A stretch of DNA of 64,000 nucleotides. Source: GCA-2715965 sp047608975. GTDB lineage: Bacteria; Verrucomicrobiota; Verrucomicrobiia; Limisphaerales; JAYPXF01. A program made the translations under genes and the position numbers. The number at the start of each line of letters is the position of its first letter. Within the stretch, counting starts at the first letter, position 1. The notes beneath the pieces are model-generated. The model saw only the letters and a program-made list of their open reading frames with translations, made no database searches and was not told the DNA's origin. Shown in pieces: positions 43,603 through 52,456 of the stretch. The stretch is taken from assembly GCA_047608975.1 (NCBI GenBank), contig JBLFYM010000001.1, positions 1 through 64,000 on the forward strand. Reading direction: 5' to 3'.

Positions 43603-46600
43603 ATGATGGTGAAACCGGCAACGCTTGCACTCATGCTGGTTGCGCTCTTTGGTGTCTTTCAGCTGCCTGCCGCCGCGCCGGCGGTGCTGAAATCGCCGGT
43701 GGCCATTCGCGCGCTCGCTCCTTCCGAGGCAGAGACGTCCCGCCCGGTCAAACTCACGGCCACGGTGGTTTCCAAGATGCGGGACGAAGACGTCTATTTC
43801 GTGCATGACGGAGCCGGTGGACTGTTGATTCACGACGTTGGGAACCAGGCTGGGTTGGTCGTCAGCAATCAGGTGGAAATTGTCGGGCATACCGTCTCAG
43901 AAGCGGATGTGCATGTGGTGGTGGATGAAATCAGGGTCGTCGAGCAGCGCGTGCCATTGCCACCAGCGATAGCCTTCAGCCAACCCGAATTGCTAGTTCC
44001 CGACAATGTCCATCGCTGGACCGAACTCCGGGGCACGGTCCGTTCATTCACCCAGTCGCGCACGCAGGTGCGCCTCCAGTTGAACACGCCTGCGGGCGTA
44101 ATCCATGTTTCGATGCGTCGCCCGCCGCGATCGGTTCTGACGGATTACCGGTATGCAACGCTGCGGCTGCGGGCGATTTCGATGCCTCCCCGGTCAAGTG
44201 AACCCCGGGCCAACGTGTGGGTGGATCACTGGTCCAAAGTCGTGGAGGAGCGGGCTGTGCAGGTGGACTTGTTTTCGGTGAGACCGGGCTCCATTGACCG
44301 GCTGGCACCCCGAGCAGAGCCGGTGGCCGTGTGGGGCCGGGTGGTTGAGCCGGTGGGGGAAGACTCGTTCCGGATTAGGGACGCCAGCGGCGAGGTCTTG
44401 GTGGAGCGGAAGCACGGCGGTCGGATTCGCGTCGGAGATCGGGCGAAGGTGTTTGGTTTTGTTGATCGCGTGGGTGACTCCGTCAAGCTTGCCAACGTGA
44501 GTCTCCAAGTCGTCGCTGGCACCCGGTCTGATGAATCGGTGGAAGGGGAGAAGATTGAATCGGTGCCATGGGATCTCCTTTCCCCAGTGATCGATCGGGC
44601 GTCGCGGGTGGTGGCGCTTTCGCGCGAGGAATCGGCGCGCGGATTTCCCGTAAGAGTGCCGGGGATCGTGACCTTCATTGATGCGGATGAGCATACGATT
44701 TACGTGAAAGGGCGCACCCGTTCGATTCGGGTCGTGGCGAGCGACCCGGCGCAGCCTTCGACGGGCCTGCAGCTGGGGGATCGGCTGGTCGTTTCGGGAT
44801 TCACGGCGGCGGGCGGATTCGGCCCGATTGTCAGTCATGCCACGTTTGATTCGGTTGAACCCGGTGCCGTGCCGGAACCGCGGGTGGCGACGACCACGAG
44901 TCTGATTGTGGGGCGGCACGAGTCGGAATGGATTGTGATGGATGGCGTGGTGCACAAACAGCGGATCGATGATTATCGCTGGCTGACCATCGTGCGCGCG
45001 GATCGTCCGATGTCGGCCCGTTTTGACCGAGAGGTGGTGCTGCCTGAGAATCTGGTCGGTGCTCGCGTGCGTATTCGCGGCATCGCGCGGGCGATGCTGA
45101 ACCGTCTGGGGCAGACGGTTGGGACGGCGATCCATATGTCCGGGTCGGAGGATCTGGAGGTGATCGATCCGATCCCGTTGCGGCCCTTCGAGAAACCGTC
45201 TGTCCGCATTGGCGACCTGATGCGGTTTCGCTCCGAGGCTTCGTACACCACGAGGAACCGGGTTCTCGGAACGGTGACGCTGACGTGGCCAGATAGGATC
45301 TTTATCCAGGATGAAAGCGGGAGTCTGGAAGTCAGGACGGCGGCAGCCGGGACAGTCAAGCGCGGTGATCTGGTCAACGTTCTCGGATTTCCTCATGCCG
45401 ATCCGATAAAGCCTCGACTTGAAAATGCGATGTTGCAGTTGGTGGGCCATTCCGCCCCCCCGGTAGCGGTGGCAGTAGCGGCCGGTCAGGTGCTGTCGGG
45501 TCAATTCAATGACAAACGTATCCGGGTCGATGGCACCTTGGGGGCGGTCCTGGAACGCCATGACATGTGGACGCTGATATTGCGGAGTGGGGTGACGACG
45601 TTCTCAGTGGTGCTGCCAGCGCAGGCTGCGAACGAGCGGCTGCGGCAACTGGAACTGGGATCGGTGGTCGAGGCCACGGGAATCTGTGACGTCCTCGCGG
45701 ATGAGAAAGGGGATCCGCGCGGGTTCCGATTGTTGTTGGCGGGCGGTTCGGAACTGCGGGTGCTGAGTCGGCCGAGCTGGTGGACCCCGTTTCGGGTCGG
45801 GATCGTGGTGAGTCTCCTGTTGCTGGCAGTGGCCGCGGCGATGGGGTGGGTCATGTTGCTGCGTTCCCGGGTTCAGCAGACGGCGTCGCACTTCGCAAAA
45901 TCGTTGGAGGCAAGTCCCGTGGCGGTCGCGCTGATGAAGACCGATGGCGAATACTTTGTTGAGGCGAATGAAAGTTTTCTCCGGCAGTTCGGGCTCTCCC
46001 GGCGTGCGCTGCCAAGTCAACGGGTTGTCGATCTGCAGGTTTGGAGTTCAGCGGCGGATCTACGCCAGTTTGTGGATCTGATGCGGAGTCGTGGTTCGGT
46101 TCGCGGTCTTGAGTGCCAGATGCGGACCGCTTCCGGTGGTGAGCTGCAGGTGCTCGTCTCCGGCGAGATGATTGAGCAGGATGGTGAGCCCCGCGTGCTC
46201 TTCATCGCGCAGGATATCACCGAACGCCTCAGCCTGGTAAATCAGTTGCGGGAATCGCAGAAGATGGAGGCGGTCGGTCGTCTGGCCGCAGGGATTGCTC
46301 ACGATTTCAACAACATCCTTACGATCATCCAGGGCAATACGGAGATGATCCGAGATCTGGCGGAACCGGATTCGGAACTGGCAGAGCTGAACCAGGAGGT
46401 GGACGACGCGGCGCAACGGGCAGCCGATCTGACCCGTCAGATGTTGGCCTACAGTCGGAAGCAAATGATCCGGCCACGGGTGCTGGATATCAACGACCTC
46501 GTGGAGGAATCTCTCAAAATGTCCCGCCGCCTTCTGGGGCAGGTCATCAAGGTTGAGGCGGAGTTGTCGGAGCAGGCGTTCCATGTCCATGTGGATCGTG

Positions 46601-47391
46601 GCATGATGGAACAGGTCATTCTGAACATCGCCCTTAATGCCCGGGACGCCATGCCCACTGGGGGCACGCTGATCGTGAGCACTGCGCTCGACGATTCCGC
46701 CCCGGAAGGCAATGACCGACTGGGGCTGGCGGCCGGTCCCTACGTGCATCTGCGCATGAGGGACACCGGGAGTGGCATGGACGAGGAAACGTTGAAGAAG
46801 ATTTTCGAGCCCTTCTTTACCACCAAAGAGCTGGGCCAGGGGACGGGGCTGGGATTGGCCACCGTCTTTGGCATCGTGAAGCAGCACGGTGGCTGGGTGG
46901 ATGTGCAAAGCGAGGTTGGCAAGGGGACGGTGTTCAATATCTATCTGCCGCAAGCGGAAACGGAGGCGGACGTCATTGCTTCCAGAGAGCCTGATCCGAT
47001 CGCCAAGGGGAGCGGCAATGTGCTGGTCGTCGAGGATGAGCCGGTTTTGAAGAAGATGGTCGTTCGGGCTCTCTCGCGAAACGGTTTCCACGTGTTATCC
47101 GCAGACGATAGTCCGGCGGCCCGGCGGGTTTGGAACGTTCACCAGGAGGATATTGATCTGTTGCTTACCGACATTGTGATGTCGGGCGGGACGACCGGTT
47201 GGGATCTCGCGGCGGAGTTCAAGGCGCAACGGCCGAATTTGAAGGTGATCTACACCAGCGGCTACTCCACGGAGATGGCAACGCCCGGCACGGATATTGA
47301 GGAAGGCGTGAACTTCATACACAAGCCCTTCACGCAACACCGACTCCTGGAAATCGTCCACGCTGCTTTTGATTCTGAAGCAGTCTCGTAG
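43603..47391 (+). CDS. Giant hybrid sensor histidine kinase with tandem OB-like sensor modules
   Basis: About 1262 residues. Signal peptide (MVKPATLALMLVALFGVFQLPAAAPA), then about 700 extracytoplasmic residues made of roughly seven similar beta modules, each with a pattern like 'GxVxxxxxxxxxIxDxSGxLxVxxxxxxxLxxGDxVxVxGf' (examples: 'RIRDASGEVLV', 'FIQDESGSLEV', 'YFVHDGAGGLLI'). A membrane helix follows (about 730-755), then a PAS domain, HisKA with His900 ('AAGIAHDFNNILTI'), HATPase ('DTGSGMDEETLKKIFEPFF', 'GTGLGLATVFGIV') and a receiver domain with Asp1190. ATG 43603 is chosen because a signal peptide begins there; the frame is open from 43480. No separate regulator adjoins it. Its stop lies at the left end of repeat family C copy 2. 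Confidence 0.88.
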   Translation: MMVKPATLALMLVALFGVFQLPAAAPAVLKSPVAIRALAPSEAETSRPVKLTATVVSKMRDEDVYFVHDGAGGLLIHDVGNQAGLVVSNQVEIVGHTVSEADVHVVVDEIRVVEQRVPLPPAIAFSQPELLVPDNVHRWTELRGTVRSFTQSRTQVRLQLNTPAGVIHVSMRRPPRSVLTDYRYATLRLRAISMPPRSSEPRANVWVDHWSKVVEERAVQVDLFSVRPGSIDRLAPRAEPVAVWGRVVEPVGEDSFRIRDASGEVLVERKHGGRIRVGDRAKVFGFVDRVGDSVKLANVSLQVVAGTRSDESVEGEKIESVPWDLLSPVIDRASRVVALSREESARGFPVRVPGIVTFIDADEHTIYVKGRTRSIRVVASDPAQPSTGLQLGDRLVVSGFTAAGGFGPIVSHATFDSVEPGAVPEPRVATTTSLIVGRHESEWIVMDGVVHKQRIDDYRWLTIVRADRPMSARFDREVVLPENLVGARVRIRGIARAMLNRLGQTVGTAIHMSGSEDLEVIDPIPLRPFEKPSVRIGDLMRFRSEASYTTRNRVLGTVTLTWPDRIFIQDESGSLEVRTAAAGTVKRGDLVNVLGFPHADPIKPRLENAMLQLVGHSAPPVAVAVAAGQVLSGQFNDKRIRVDGTLGAVLERHDMWTLILRSGVTTFSVVLPAQAANERLRQLELGSVVEATGICDVLADEKGDPRGFRLLLAGGSELRVLSRPSWWTPFRVGIVVSLLLLAVAAAMGWVMLLRSRVQQTASHFAKSLEASPVAVALMKTDGEYFVEANESFLRQFGLSRRALPSQRVVDLQVWSSAADLRQFVDLMRSRGSVRGLECQMRTASGGELQVLVSGEMIEQDGEPRVLFIAQDITERLSLVNQLRESQKMEAVGRLAAGIAHDFNNILTIIQGNTEMIRDLAEPDSELAELNQEVDDAAQRAADLTRQMLAYSRKQMIRPRVLDINDLVEESLKMSRRLLGQVIKVEAELSEQAFHVHVDRGMMEQVILNIALNARDAMPTGGTLIVSTALDDSAPEGNDRLGLAAGPYVHLRMRDTGSGMDEETLKKIFEPFFTTKELGQGTGLGLATVFGIVKQHGGWVDVQSEVGKGTVFNIYLPQAETEADVIASREPDPIAKGSGNVLVVEDEPVLKKMVVRALSRNGFHVLSADDSPAARRVWNVHQEDIDLLLTDIVMSGGTTGWDLAAEFKAQRPNLKVIYTSGYSTEMATPGTDIEEGVNFIHKPFTQHRLLEIVHAAFDSEAVS

Positions 47392-47560
47392 GTCGGTGTC
47401 TGTTCAAGGGAGCACATTGGTATGGGGAACGTGAATGGGACCAAAAGCCTGAAGCACACACGCCCCCCTATTCCTGCCCATTGGGCGGGAAGAAGAAAAC
47501 TGTGGTTAACAGAGAACCCTGTTCAGAGACTGGAATTTTACGATTCCCCCCATGGGACAT
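47380..47560 (+). repeat. Palindromic element, family C, copy 2 (degenerate)
   Basis: From CTCGTAGG (47385) onward the words TGTTCAAGGGAGC, AACGTGAATGGG and CCAAAAGCCTG follow in the same order and spacing as in copy 1 at 41509-41575. A second part includes a hairpin TTCCTGCCCATTGGGCGGGAA (47471-47491), and a GGAATTTTACGATTCCCC segment near 47532-47549 resembles the right arm of copy 1. The left arm is reduced to GAAGCAGTCTCGTAGG. The kinase stop codon (47389-47391) lies within it. Confidence 0.6.
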
Positions 47561-47673
47561 TGCCGTAATACGCCCCTGAATCAGGTGGAATCCCGAATCA
47601 GGTTGCGACCGAATCCGCAAAACCGTTATCATCAGGGCGGTTCGTCTGCGGTGCACCGCCCGGCCCATTTTTC

Positions 47674-49326
47674 ATGAGCGAAGTACTGGTAATTGGCCAC
47701 AAAAACCCCGACACGGACGCGATTTGTTCGGCGATCGGCTATGCCGAGTTCAAACGTCAGACCGGCATGCCACAGGCGGTGGCTGCCTGTTGTGGCGATA
47801 TCAATGATCGCGCGGCATTTGTCCTGAACACCTTCGGCGTCCAGCCGCCCATCTATGTTTCGGATGTCTCCCCGACGGTGAAGGACGTGATGCAGACGAA
47901 CGTCATCAGCATCGAGCCGGAGACGACCATCGCCCAGGCTCTGGCCATCATGGATGAGGGCCACGTGCGGGTGCTTCCGGTGTTGAACGCCGATCGCAGC
48001 TGCCGTGGACTCGTGTCGATGTTGAAGATCAGCCGTCTGATCTTCCCCTCCGCAAACCGTGTGACGGACTCCAGGCTGTTGCGCACCTCGCTTGGAGGAC
48101 TGACCCAAACGCTCGGTGGCAGCCTGGAGTTTGGCACGCGGCCATTGGAAGAAGAGGAACTGACGATGGTCATCGGCGCGATGAGCGTGGAGGCCTTTGG
48201 CACTCGGATGGACAAGTATCAACGCGATAAACTGGTCGTCTTGGTGGGGGACAGGTGGGACGTTCAGAACATGGCCATCCGTGAGAAGGTCCGATGCCTG
48301 GTGGTGACCGGTGGCCTGAAGCTGGAACCCAAGACGTTGGAGTCGGCCCGGGAGAGCGGTGTCAGCGTGATTCTCTCTCCGCACGATACCGCGACTACGG
48401 CGAATCTCTGCCGGGCGGCGATGGCCGTGAAACATGTGCTGCACGAGAAATTTGATAGTTTTTATCCTGAAGACAAACTTGCCAGTGCCCAGCGGTCGGC
48501 GTCTGATTCGAATTTCCAGGCCTTTCCGGTGATCACCAAAAAGGGGACGACCGTGGGATTTCTTTCCAAGTCGGATTTCCTGAAGACGATCGATCGGAAG
48601 CTGATTCTGGTGGATCACAATGAGCTTTCCCAGGCGGTGAAGGGAGCGGACAAGGTGGAGATTCTGGAGATCATCGATCACCATCGGATCGGGTCGTTGA
48701 CGACCAGCCAACCGATCCTCTTTCGCAACGAACCGGTGGGCTCAACCAGTACCATCGTCGCGGATTGTTTCTTCCGCTACGGAGTGGAACTGAAGCCAGC
48801 GATTGCCGGCCTGCTGCTCGCCGGACTCGTATCAGACACCTTGAACCTGAGCTCGCCGACCGCGACCCGGCGCGACGCGGAGATTCTCAAGGAGTTGGAA
48901 CGGATCTCCGGCGTGGATGCGGCGGAATTCACTGACAAACTTTTTGCGTCTGGCTCCGTCTTGAAATCCAAGACGACCGATGAGGCGATCGTGGCGGACT
49001 GCAAGGAATACGAAGAAGACCGAGCGAAGTTCAGCGTGGCCCAGATCGAGGAGATCGGGTTTGATCATTTCTGGGATCGGGAGGCGGATGTGAAGGGCTC
49101 ACTGGAACGTTATCGCAAGGAAAATGGGTACCTCTTCTCCGCGTTACTCGTGACCGATGTGGTTCAGCGCGTGTCTCTGCTGTTGGTCGTCGCTGATGAA
49201 TCCTTTTCGCCGACGATCAGTTATCCGGAACTCAAACCGGGGATCTTTGACTGTGGCGACGTGGTGTCGCGCAAGAAACAACTGATGCCGTTCCTCACCA
49301 AGTGTCTCGCTGAGGCGATCGATTGA
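47674..49326 (+). CDS. ppaC: Manganese-dependent inorganic pyrophosphatase with CBS and DRTGG domains
   Basis: Family II pyrophosphatase (DHH superfamily). The first metal motif 'VIGHKNPDTDAICSAIGYAEF' opens the protein; a CBS domain ('VKDVMQTNVISIEPETTIAQALAIM'), a DRTGG-like middle region and a second CBS half ('FPVITKKGTTVGFLSKSDF') are inserted before the rest of the DHH domain ('LVDHNELSQAVKG', 'EIIDHHRIG', 'STSTIVADCF') and the C-terminal DHHA2 part ending 'DVVSRKKQLMPFLTKCL'. CBS-containing members are regulated by adenine nucleotides. 550 residues fits the family. Confidence 0.94.
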   Translation: MSEVLVIGHKNPDTDAICSAIGYAEFKRQTGMPQAVAACCGDINDRAAFVLNTFGVQPPIYVSDVSPTVKDVMQTNVISIEPETTIAQALAIMDEGHVRVLPVLNADRSCRGLVSMLKISRLIFPSANRVTDSRLLRTSLGGLTQTLGGSLEFGTRPLEEEELTMVIGAMSVEAFGTRMDKYQRDKLVVLVGDRWDVQNMAIREKVRCLVVTGGLKLEPKTLESARESGVSVILSPHDTATTANLCRAAMAVKHVLHEKFDSFYPEDKLASAQRSASDSNFQAFPVITKKGTTVGFLSKSDFLKTIDRKLILVDHNELSQAVKGADKVEILEIIDHHRIGSLTTSQPILFRNEPVGSTSTIVADCFFRYGVELKPAIAGLLLAGLVSDTLNLSSPTATRRDAEILKELERISGVDAAEFTDKLFASGSVLKSKTTDEAIVADCKEYEEDRAKFSVAQIEEIGFDHFWDREADVKGSLERYRKENGYLFSALLVTDVVQRVSLLLVVADESFSPTISYPELKPGIFDCGDVVSRKKQLMPFLTKCLAEAID

Positions 49327-49459
49327 TTGGGGATCGGGCGTTGCGTATTGTGAGTTCTGAATCCGCCCCCGACGGCATGACTGGGGAACGCCGCTGTGGG
49401 AAAGAATGTCTGGCCATTATCGGGGACCCGCGACAAGCTCAGGAAAGGTTTCCAGTTGC

Positions 49460-50056
49460 ATGAATCTGCCCAACAAACTCACGGTTTCCCGGCTGATTTT
49501 GACCGTCTTCTTTCTGATCGCGGTCTTCTGTTCGTTCCCGTTCAGCAACACCTTGGCGTTGACCTTCTTTGCGGTTGCCAGCATCACAGATTTCTTTGAC
49601 GGCTACATTGCGCGGGAACGGAAACTGATCACCAATTTCGGTATCCTGATGGATCCCTTGGCGGACAAGATCCTCACGTGCTCCGCCTTTATTGCACTGG
49701 TCCAACGTGGAGTTCTCGATGTTCAGGTAGGGGTTCAGGTGCATGCCTGGATGGTGGTGATCATCGTATCGCGGGAACTCGCGATCACCGGTCTGCGCAT
49801 GATGGCGGCCTCGAAGAACATCGTGATGGCGGCCGAAGGATACGGCAAACATAAGACAATTTCACAGATGGTGTGCATCAGCGCGTTGCTCGTGCTCGAG
49901 AGCTATGCTGAATGGGGCGCGATCGGAGAACAGATTTTCGGCGCTTGGGTGGCTTGGTTTGGCTGGGTGGCGCTGTGGATCACAGTGTTTCTGACTGCGA
50001 TGTCGGGTGCCTTGTATCTCTGGAATAACCGCGAGATCTATATCAACGACGTGTAA
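49460..50056 (+). CDS. pgsA: CDP-diacylglycerol:glycerol-3-phosphate 3-phosphatidyltransferase PgsA
   Basis: Membrane enzyme of phosphatidylglycerol synthesis. N-terminal 'MNLPNKLTVSRLILTVFFLIA' is the family start, and the CDP-alcohol phosphotransferase motif D-G-x2-A-R-x8-G-x3-D-x3-D is seen in 'FFDGYIARERKLITNFGILMDPLADK'. About five membrane helices, 198 residues. ATG 49460 has a good ribosome-binding site AGGAAAGG at 49441-49448; the frame is open from 49406. Confidence 0.95.
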   Translation: MNLPNKLTVSRLILTVFFLIAVFCSFPFSNTLALTFFAVASITDFFDGYIARERKLITNFGILMDPLADKILTCSAFIALVQRGVLDVQVGVQVHAWMVVIIVSRELAITGLRMMAASKNIVMAAEGYGKHKTISQMVCISALLVLESYAEWGAIGEQIFGAWVAWFGWVALWITVFLTAMSGALYLWNNREIYINDV

Positions 50057-50169
50057 CCGCTCCTCAGCGCGCACGTTGAACGGAGCGCTCGCCCAGGTGC
50101 GGTTGACACTGGGGGTAAAGGCGGCGAAGGGGTCATTGCTCCGATGCTGGTCATCAAGTTGGGGGGAGG

Positions 50170-50242
50170 AAGCTCCAAAGAAAATCCAAGCTACAAATTC
50201 CAGTCCGAGGCGCATTCGGTCTTGGACTGGTGCTTGGAGCTT
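50170..50242. repeat. Gapped palindrome, family D (CTCCAA-type), copy 1
   Basis: AAGCTCCAA (50170-50178) pairs with TTGGAGCTT (50234-50242), and CCAGTCC (50200-50206) with GGACTGG (50224-50230); the segment between the two left parts is a CCAA/CAAATT-rich run. It sits between the convergent ends of pgsA and the TPR gene and could act as a two-way transcription barrier, though no T-run is present. Confidence 0.6.
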
Positions 50243-50267
50243 TTGTAACCCCGCTCGCTCAGGAAGC

Positions 50268-50798
50268 TCAAGGTTTCATTGACTCCAACTCCGCCCATAG
50301 CGGTTCCAGATCGAAATCACTCAACGCCATCTTCAGCAGTGCGCGTTTGTCTCCCCGCCGAACGGCGCGTTCGAACCAGGTCTTGGCCGTGGCGATGTCC
50401 TTGAGCTGACAACAATAGCAGGCGAGGTTGTAGGGGATCACTGCCTCATTCGGGAACATTTCGTAGGCCGGCACAAGTTTGGCCATGGCCTCGTGTGTCT
50501 CTCCCAATTCGTGTAATGCGTATGAACGATCAATCCAACCCGCTGGCTGATCCGGCGCGAGCTGAAGAATCTGAGCGGCAATCTTTAGCGCTGATCGCCA
50601 GTTCTTTTCAGCAACATCCAGTTGCCAGTGAAGCTGCAAGGCTTCGGGATGTTCGCGGAAAGCCGCGGAGAGTGATTGGAATTCGGCCCGTGCTTCTTGG
50701 GGGCAGGACAATTCCAGCCAACCGCAGACCGCGTCGAGGACATGTTTTTCGGGATAGCCGAGCGCGGTCAATTTCTGAATGTCGCCCTTGTCCGGCAT
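50268..50798 (-). CDS. TPR-repeat protein
   Basis: About 176 residues from ATG 50798 (MPDKGDIQKLTALGYPEKH). The middle and end are helical repeat pairs of TPR type, for example 'ALQLHWQLDVAEKNWRSALKIAAQILQLAPDQPAGWIDRSYALHELGETHEAMAKL' region and 'PYNLACYCCQLKDIATAKTWFERAV'. The last unit strongly resembles the 'YNLACYxCQLG' type of bacterial TPR proteins. A protein-interaction role is likely; the partner is unknown. An alternative start at 50879 would overlap the divergent dacB start. Confidence 0.8.
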   Translation of the reverse strand: MPDKGDIQKLTALGYPEKHVLDAVCGWLELSCPQEARAEFQSLSAAFREHPEALQLHWQLDVAEKNWRSALKIAAQILQLAPDQPAGWIDRSYALHELGETHEAMAKLVPAYEMFPNEAVIPYNLACYCCQLKDIATAKTWFERAVRRGDKRALLKMALSDFDLEPLWAELESMKP

Positions 50799-50877
50799 GT
50801 TGGTGGCAATTGTCTTCACACCGACTCCGGTGCGGGCTAAGAACTTCGCACGCCGAAAATATCCGGTCGAGAATTTC

Positions 50878-52368
50878 ATGCATCACCGCTTTCAATTCCA
50901 CTCTGCTGCCATCATGGCTTTCGCACTCGGTCTGTTTCAGGGGCCGTGTCCGGCGCTGCACGCTGGCGGGGTGGAACAACTGCAGCGGGATCTGCAGAAG
51001 GCCGCTGAGCATCCTCGATTCAAGCACGCGCAATTGGGAATCAAGGTGGTTTCGCTCACCAGCGGGCGAACTCTGTTTGATCATGACGGCAGCAAACTTC
51101 TGAAGCCCGCATCCACCGGCAAACTCTTCACCGGGGCGTTGGCGTTGGACTGCTTGTCCCCCACTTTTCGCATCCAGACCTCAGCCTACAGTGCGAAGAA
51201 ACCCACCGCCGATGGCCGGATCGAAGGTGATCTGATCGTGTATGGACGTGGCGATCCCTCGTTCTCGGCGAAGTTCCATCGGGATTTTCGCGAGCCTTTG
51301 GCGAAGTTTGCGAAGGCGATCTTTCAAGCGGGTGTTCGCACTGTCTCGGGGGACCTTGTTGCCGATGAAAGCTTCTTCAATACGGAAGGCTTCGGTCCGG
51401 GCTGGACCTGGGAAGATCTGAAGGCGGGTTATGGCGCTGAGGCTTCGGCGTTGAGCGTGCATGACAATGTGGCGGCGATTCATTTGTCTCCCGGGAAGAT
51501 CGGCGAGCGTTGCCGGATCATTACGCACCCTACGCTCGTTCCGTTCGAAATCACGAATCGCACGAAAACAATCCGCGAACGCACGGCGATCGTGAAGTGG
51601 CGGCCATTTTTGGAAAATCGGATTCAGTTCGGTGGAACGCTTGCTGCAAGTACCAAGGGGCGAGATGTGCGGGTCCCCGTTCGGCGCCCGGCGGTTTGGT
51701 TTGCGCAGCTGTTGCGAATCGAACTGGAGAAGGCAGGCATCAAGGTCGCAGGTACCGCGCGGGCGATCAATTGGCAGGAGCGTCACCTTGAGGCAATGCC
51801 CAAGAGCCCACATCACCTGGCGTCGATCACTTCGCCTGACGTGCTCCGGCTCACGCGGACGATGATGAAGGATTCGCAGAATCTTTATGCCCAACTTCTT
51901 TTGCTTCAGGTCGGCGCCCAGAATCGCAGGGAGGGGGACGATACCGATCAGGCCGGAATCGCCGCGTTGCAGGCATTCTGCAAGCGAGCCGGTATCAGTG
52001 AACACGAGATGCAATTGGAGGACGGGGCCGGATTGTCCCGAGGAGCACTGGTCACACCCAATGCGATCGTGCGTTTGCTGACCTACATGTCCACGCATCA
52101 ACATGGACGTGAATTCGAATCCGCGCTGGCGGTTGCCGGGCGCGATGGAACACTTTCGAGCCGCTTCCGCAAGACCGCGGCGGCGGGGAATCTTCGCGGG
52201 AAAACCGGCAGTATCAATTTCGTCCGCACACTCTCTGGCTACGTGAAAGCGCGCAGCGGAGAAGTCCTGGCGTTTTCAATTCTGCTCAACGCCTACGCTG
52301 CGAACGATGGTCGCTCGGCTGTCGATGGAATCGCCCTCCTGCTCGCGAACGCAAATCTGCGTCCTTGA
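50878..52368 (+). CDS. dacB: D-Ala-D-Ala carboxypeptidase/endopeptidase, PBP4 (DacB) type
   Basis: Class C penicillin-binding protein that trims or cleaves peptidoglycan crosslinks in the periplasm. N-terminal signal (HSAAIMAFALGLFQGPCPALHA), active-site S79-T-G-K82 in 'LLKPASTGKLFTGALALD', 'DSQNLYAQLLLLQVG' (SxN motif), 'EDGAGLSRGALVTPNAIVRLL' and 'LRGKTGSINFVRTLSGYV' (KTG). About 496 residues from ATG 50878; a Met at 50914 would also leave a signal peptide. Divergent from the TPR gene. Confidence 0.93.
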   Translation: MHHRFQFHSAAIMAFALGLFQGPCPALHAGGVEQLQRDLQKAAEHPRFKHAQLGIKVVSLTSGRTLFDHDGSKLLKPASTGKLFTGALALDCLSPTFRIQTSAYSAKKPTADGRIEGDLIVYGRGDPSFSAKFHRDFREPLAKFAKAIFQAGVRTVSGDLVADESFFNTEGFGPGWTWEDLKAGYGAEASALSVHDNVAAIHLSPGKIGERCRIITHPTLVPFEITNRTKTIRERTAIVKWRPFLENRIQFGGTLAASTKGRDVRVPVRRPAVWFAQLLRIELEKAGIKVAGTARAINWQERHLEAMPKSPHHLASITSPDVLRLTRTMMKDSQNLYAQLLLLQVGAQNRREGDDTDQAGIAALQAFCKRAGISEHEMQLEDGAGLSRGALVTPNAIVRLLTYMSTHQHGREFESALAVAGRDGTLSSRFRKTAAAGNLRGKTGSINFVRTLSGYVKARSGEVLAFSILLNAYAANDGRSAVDGIALLLANANLRP

Positions 52369-52456
52369 GCCCGAGGGTGGCTTGGATACGCCGGGCTCTC
52401 CCAAGGGCAGAAAATTGATGGACACGCGTCCGGGGACGTGAACACATACTTGGCCT

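Noticed and set aside
44194..45561. 455-codon minus-strand frame antisense to the hybrid kinase
   Set aside because: Low-complexity Arg/His/Pro composition typical of the reverse of GC-rich coding DNA; the plus-strand gene is well supported.
47632..48711. 359-codon minus-strand frame antisense to the pyrophosphatase
   Set aside because: Shadow of the DHH gene; no start signals or motifs.
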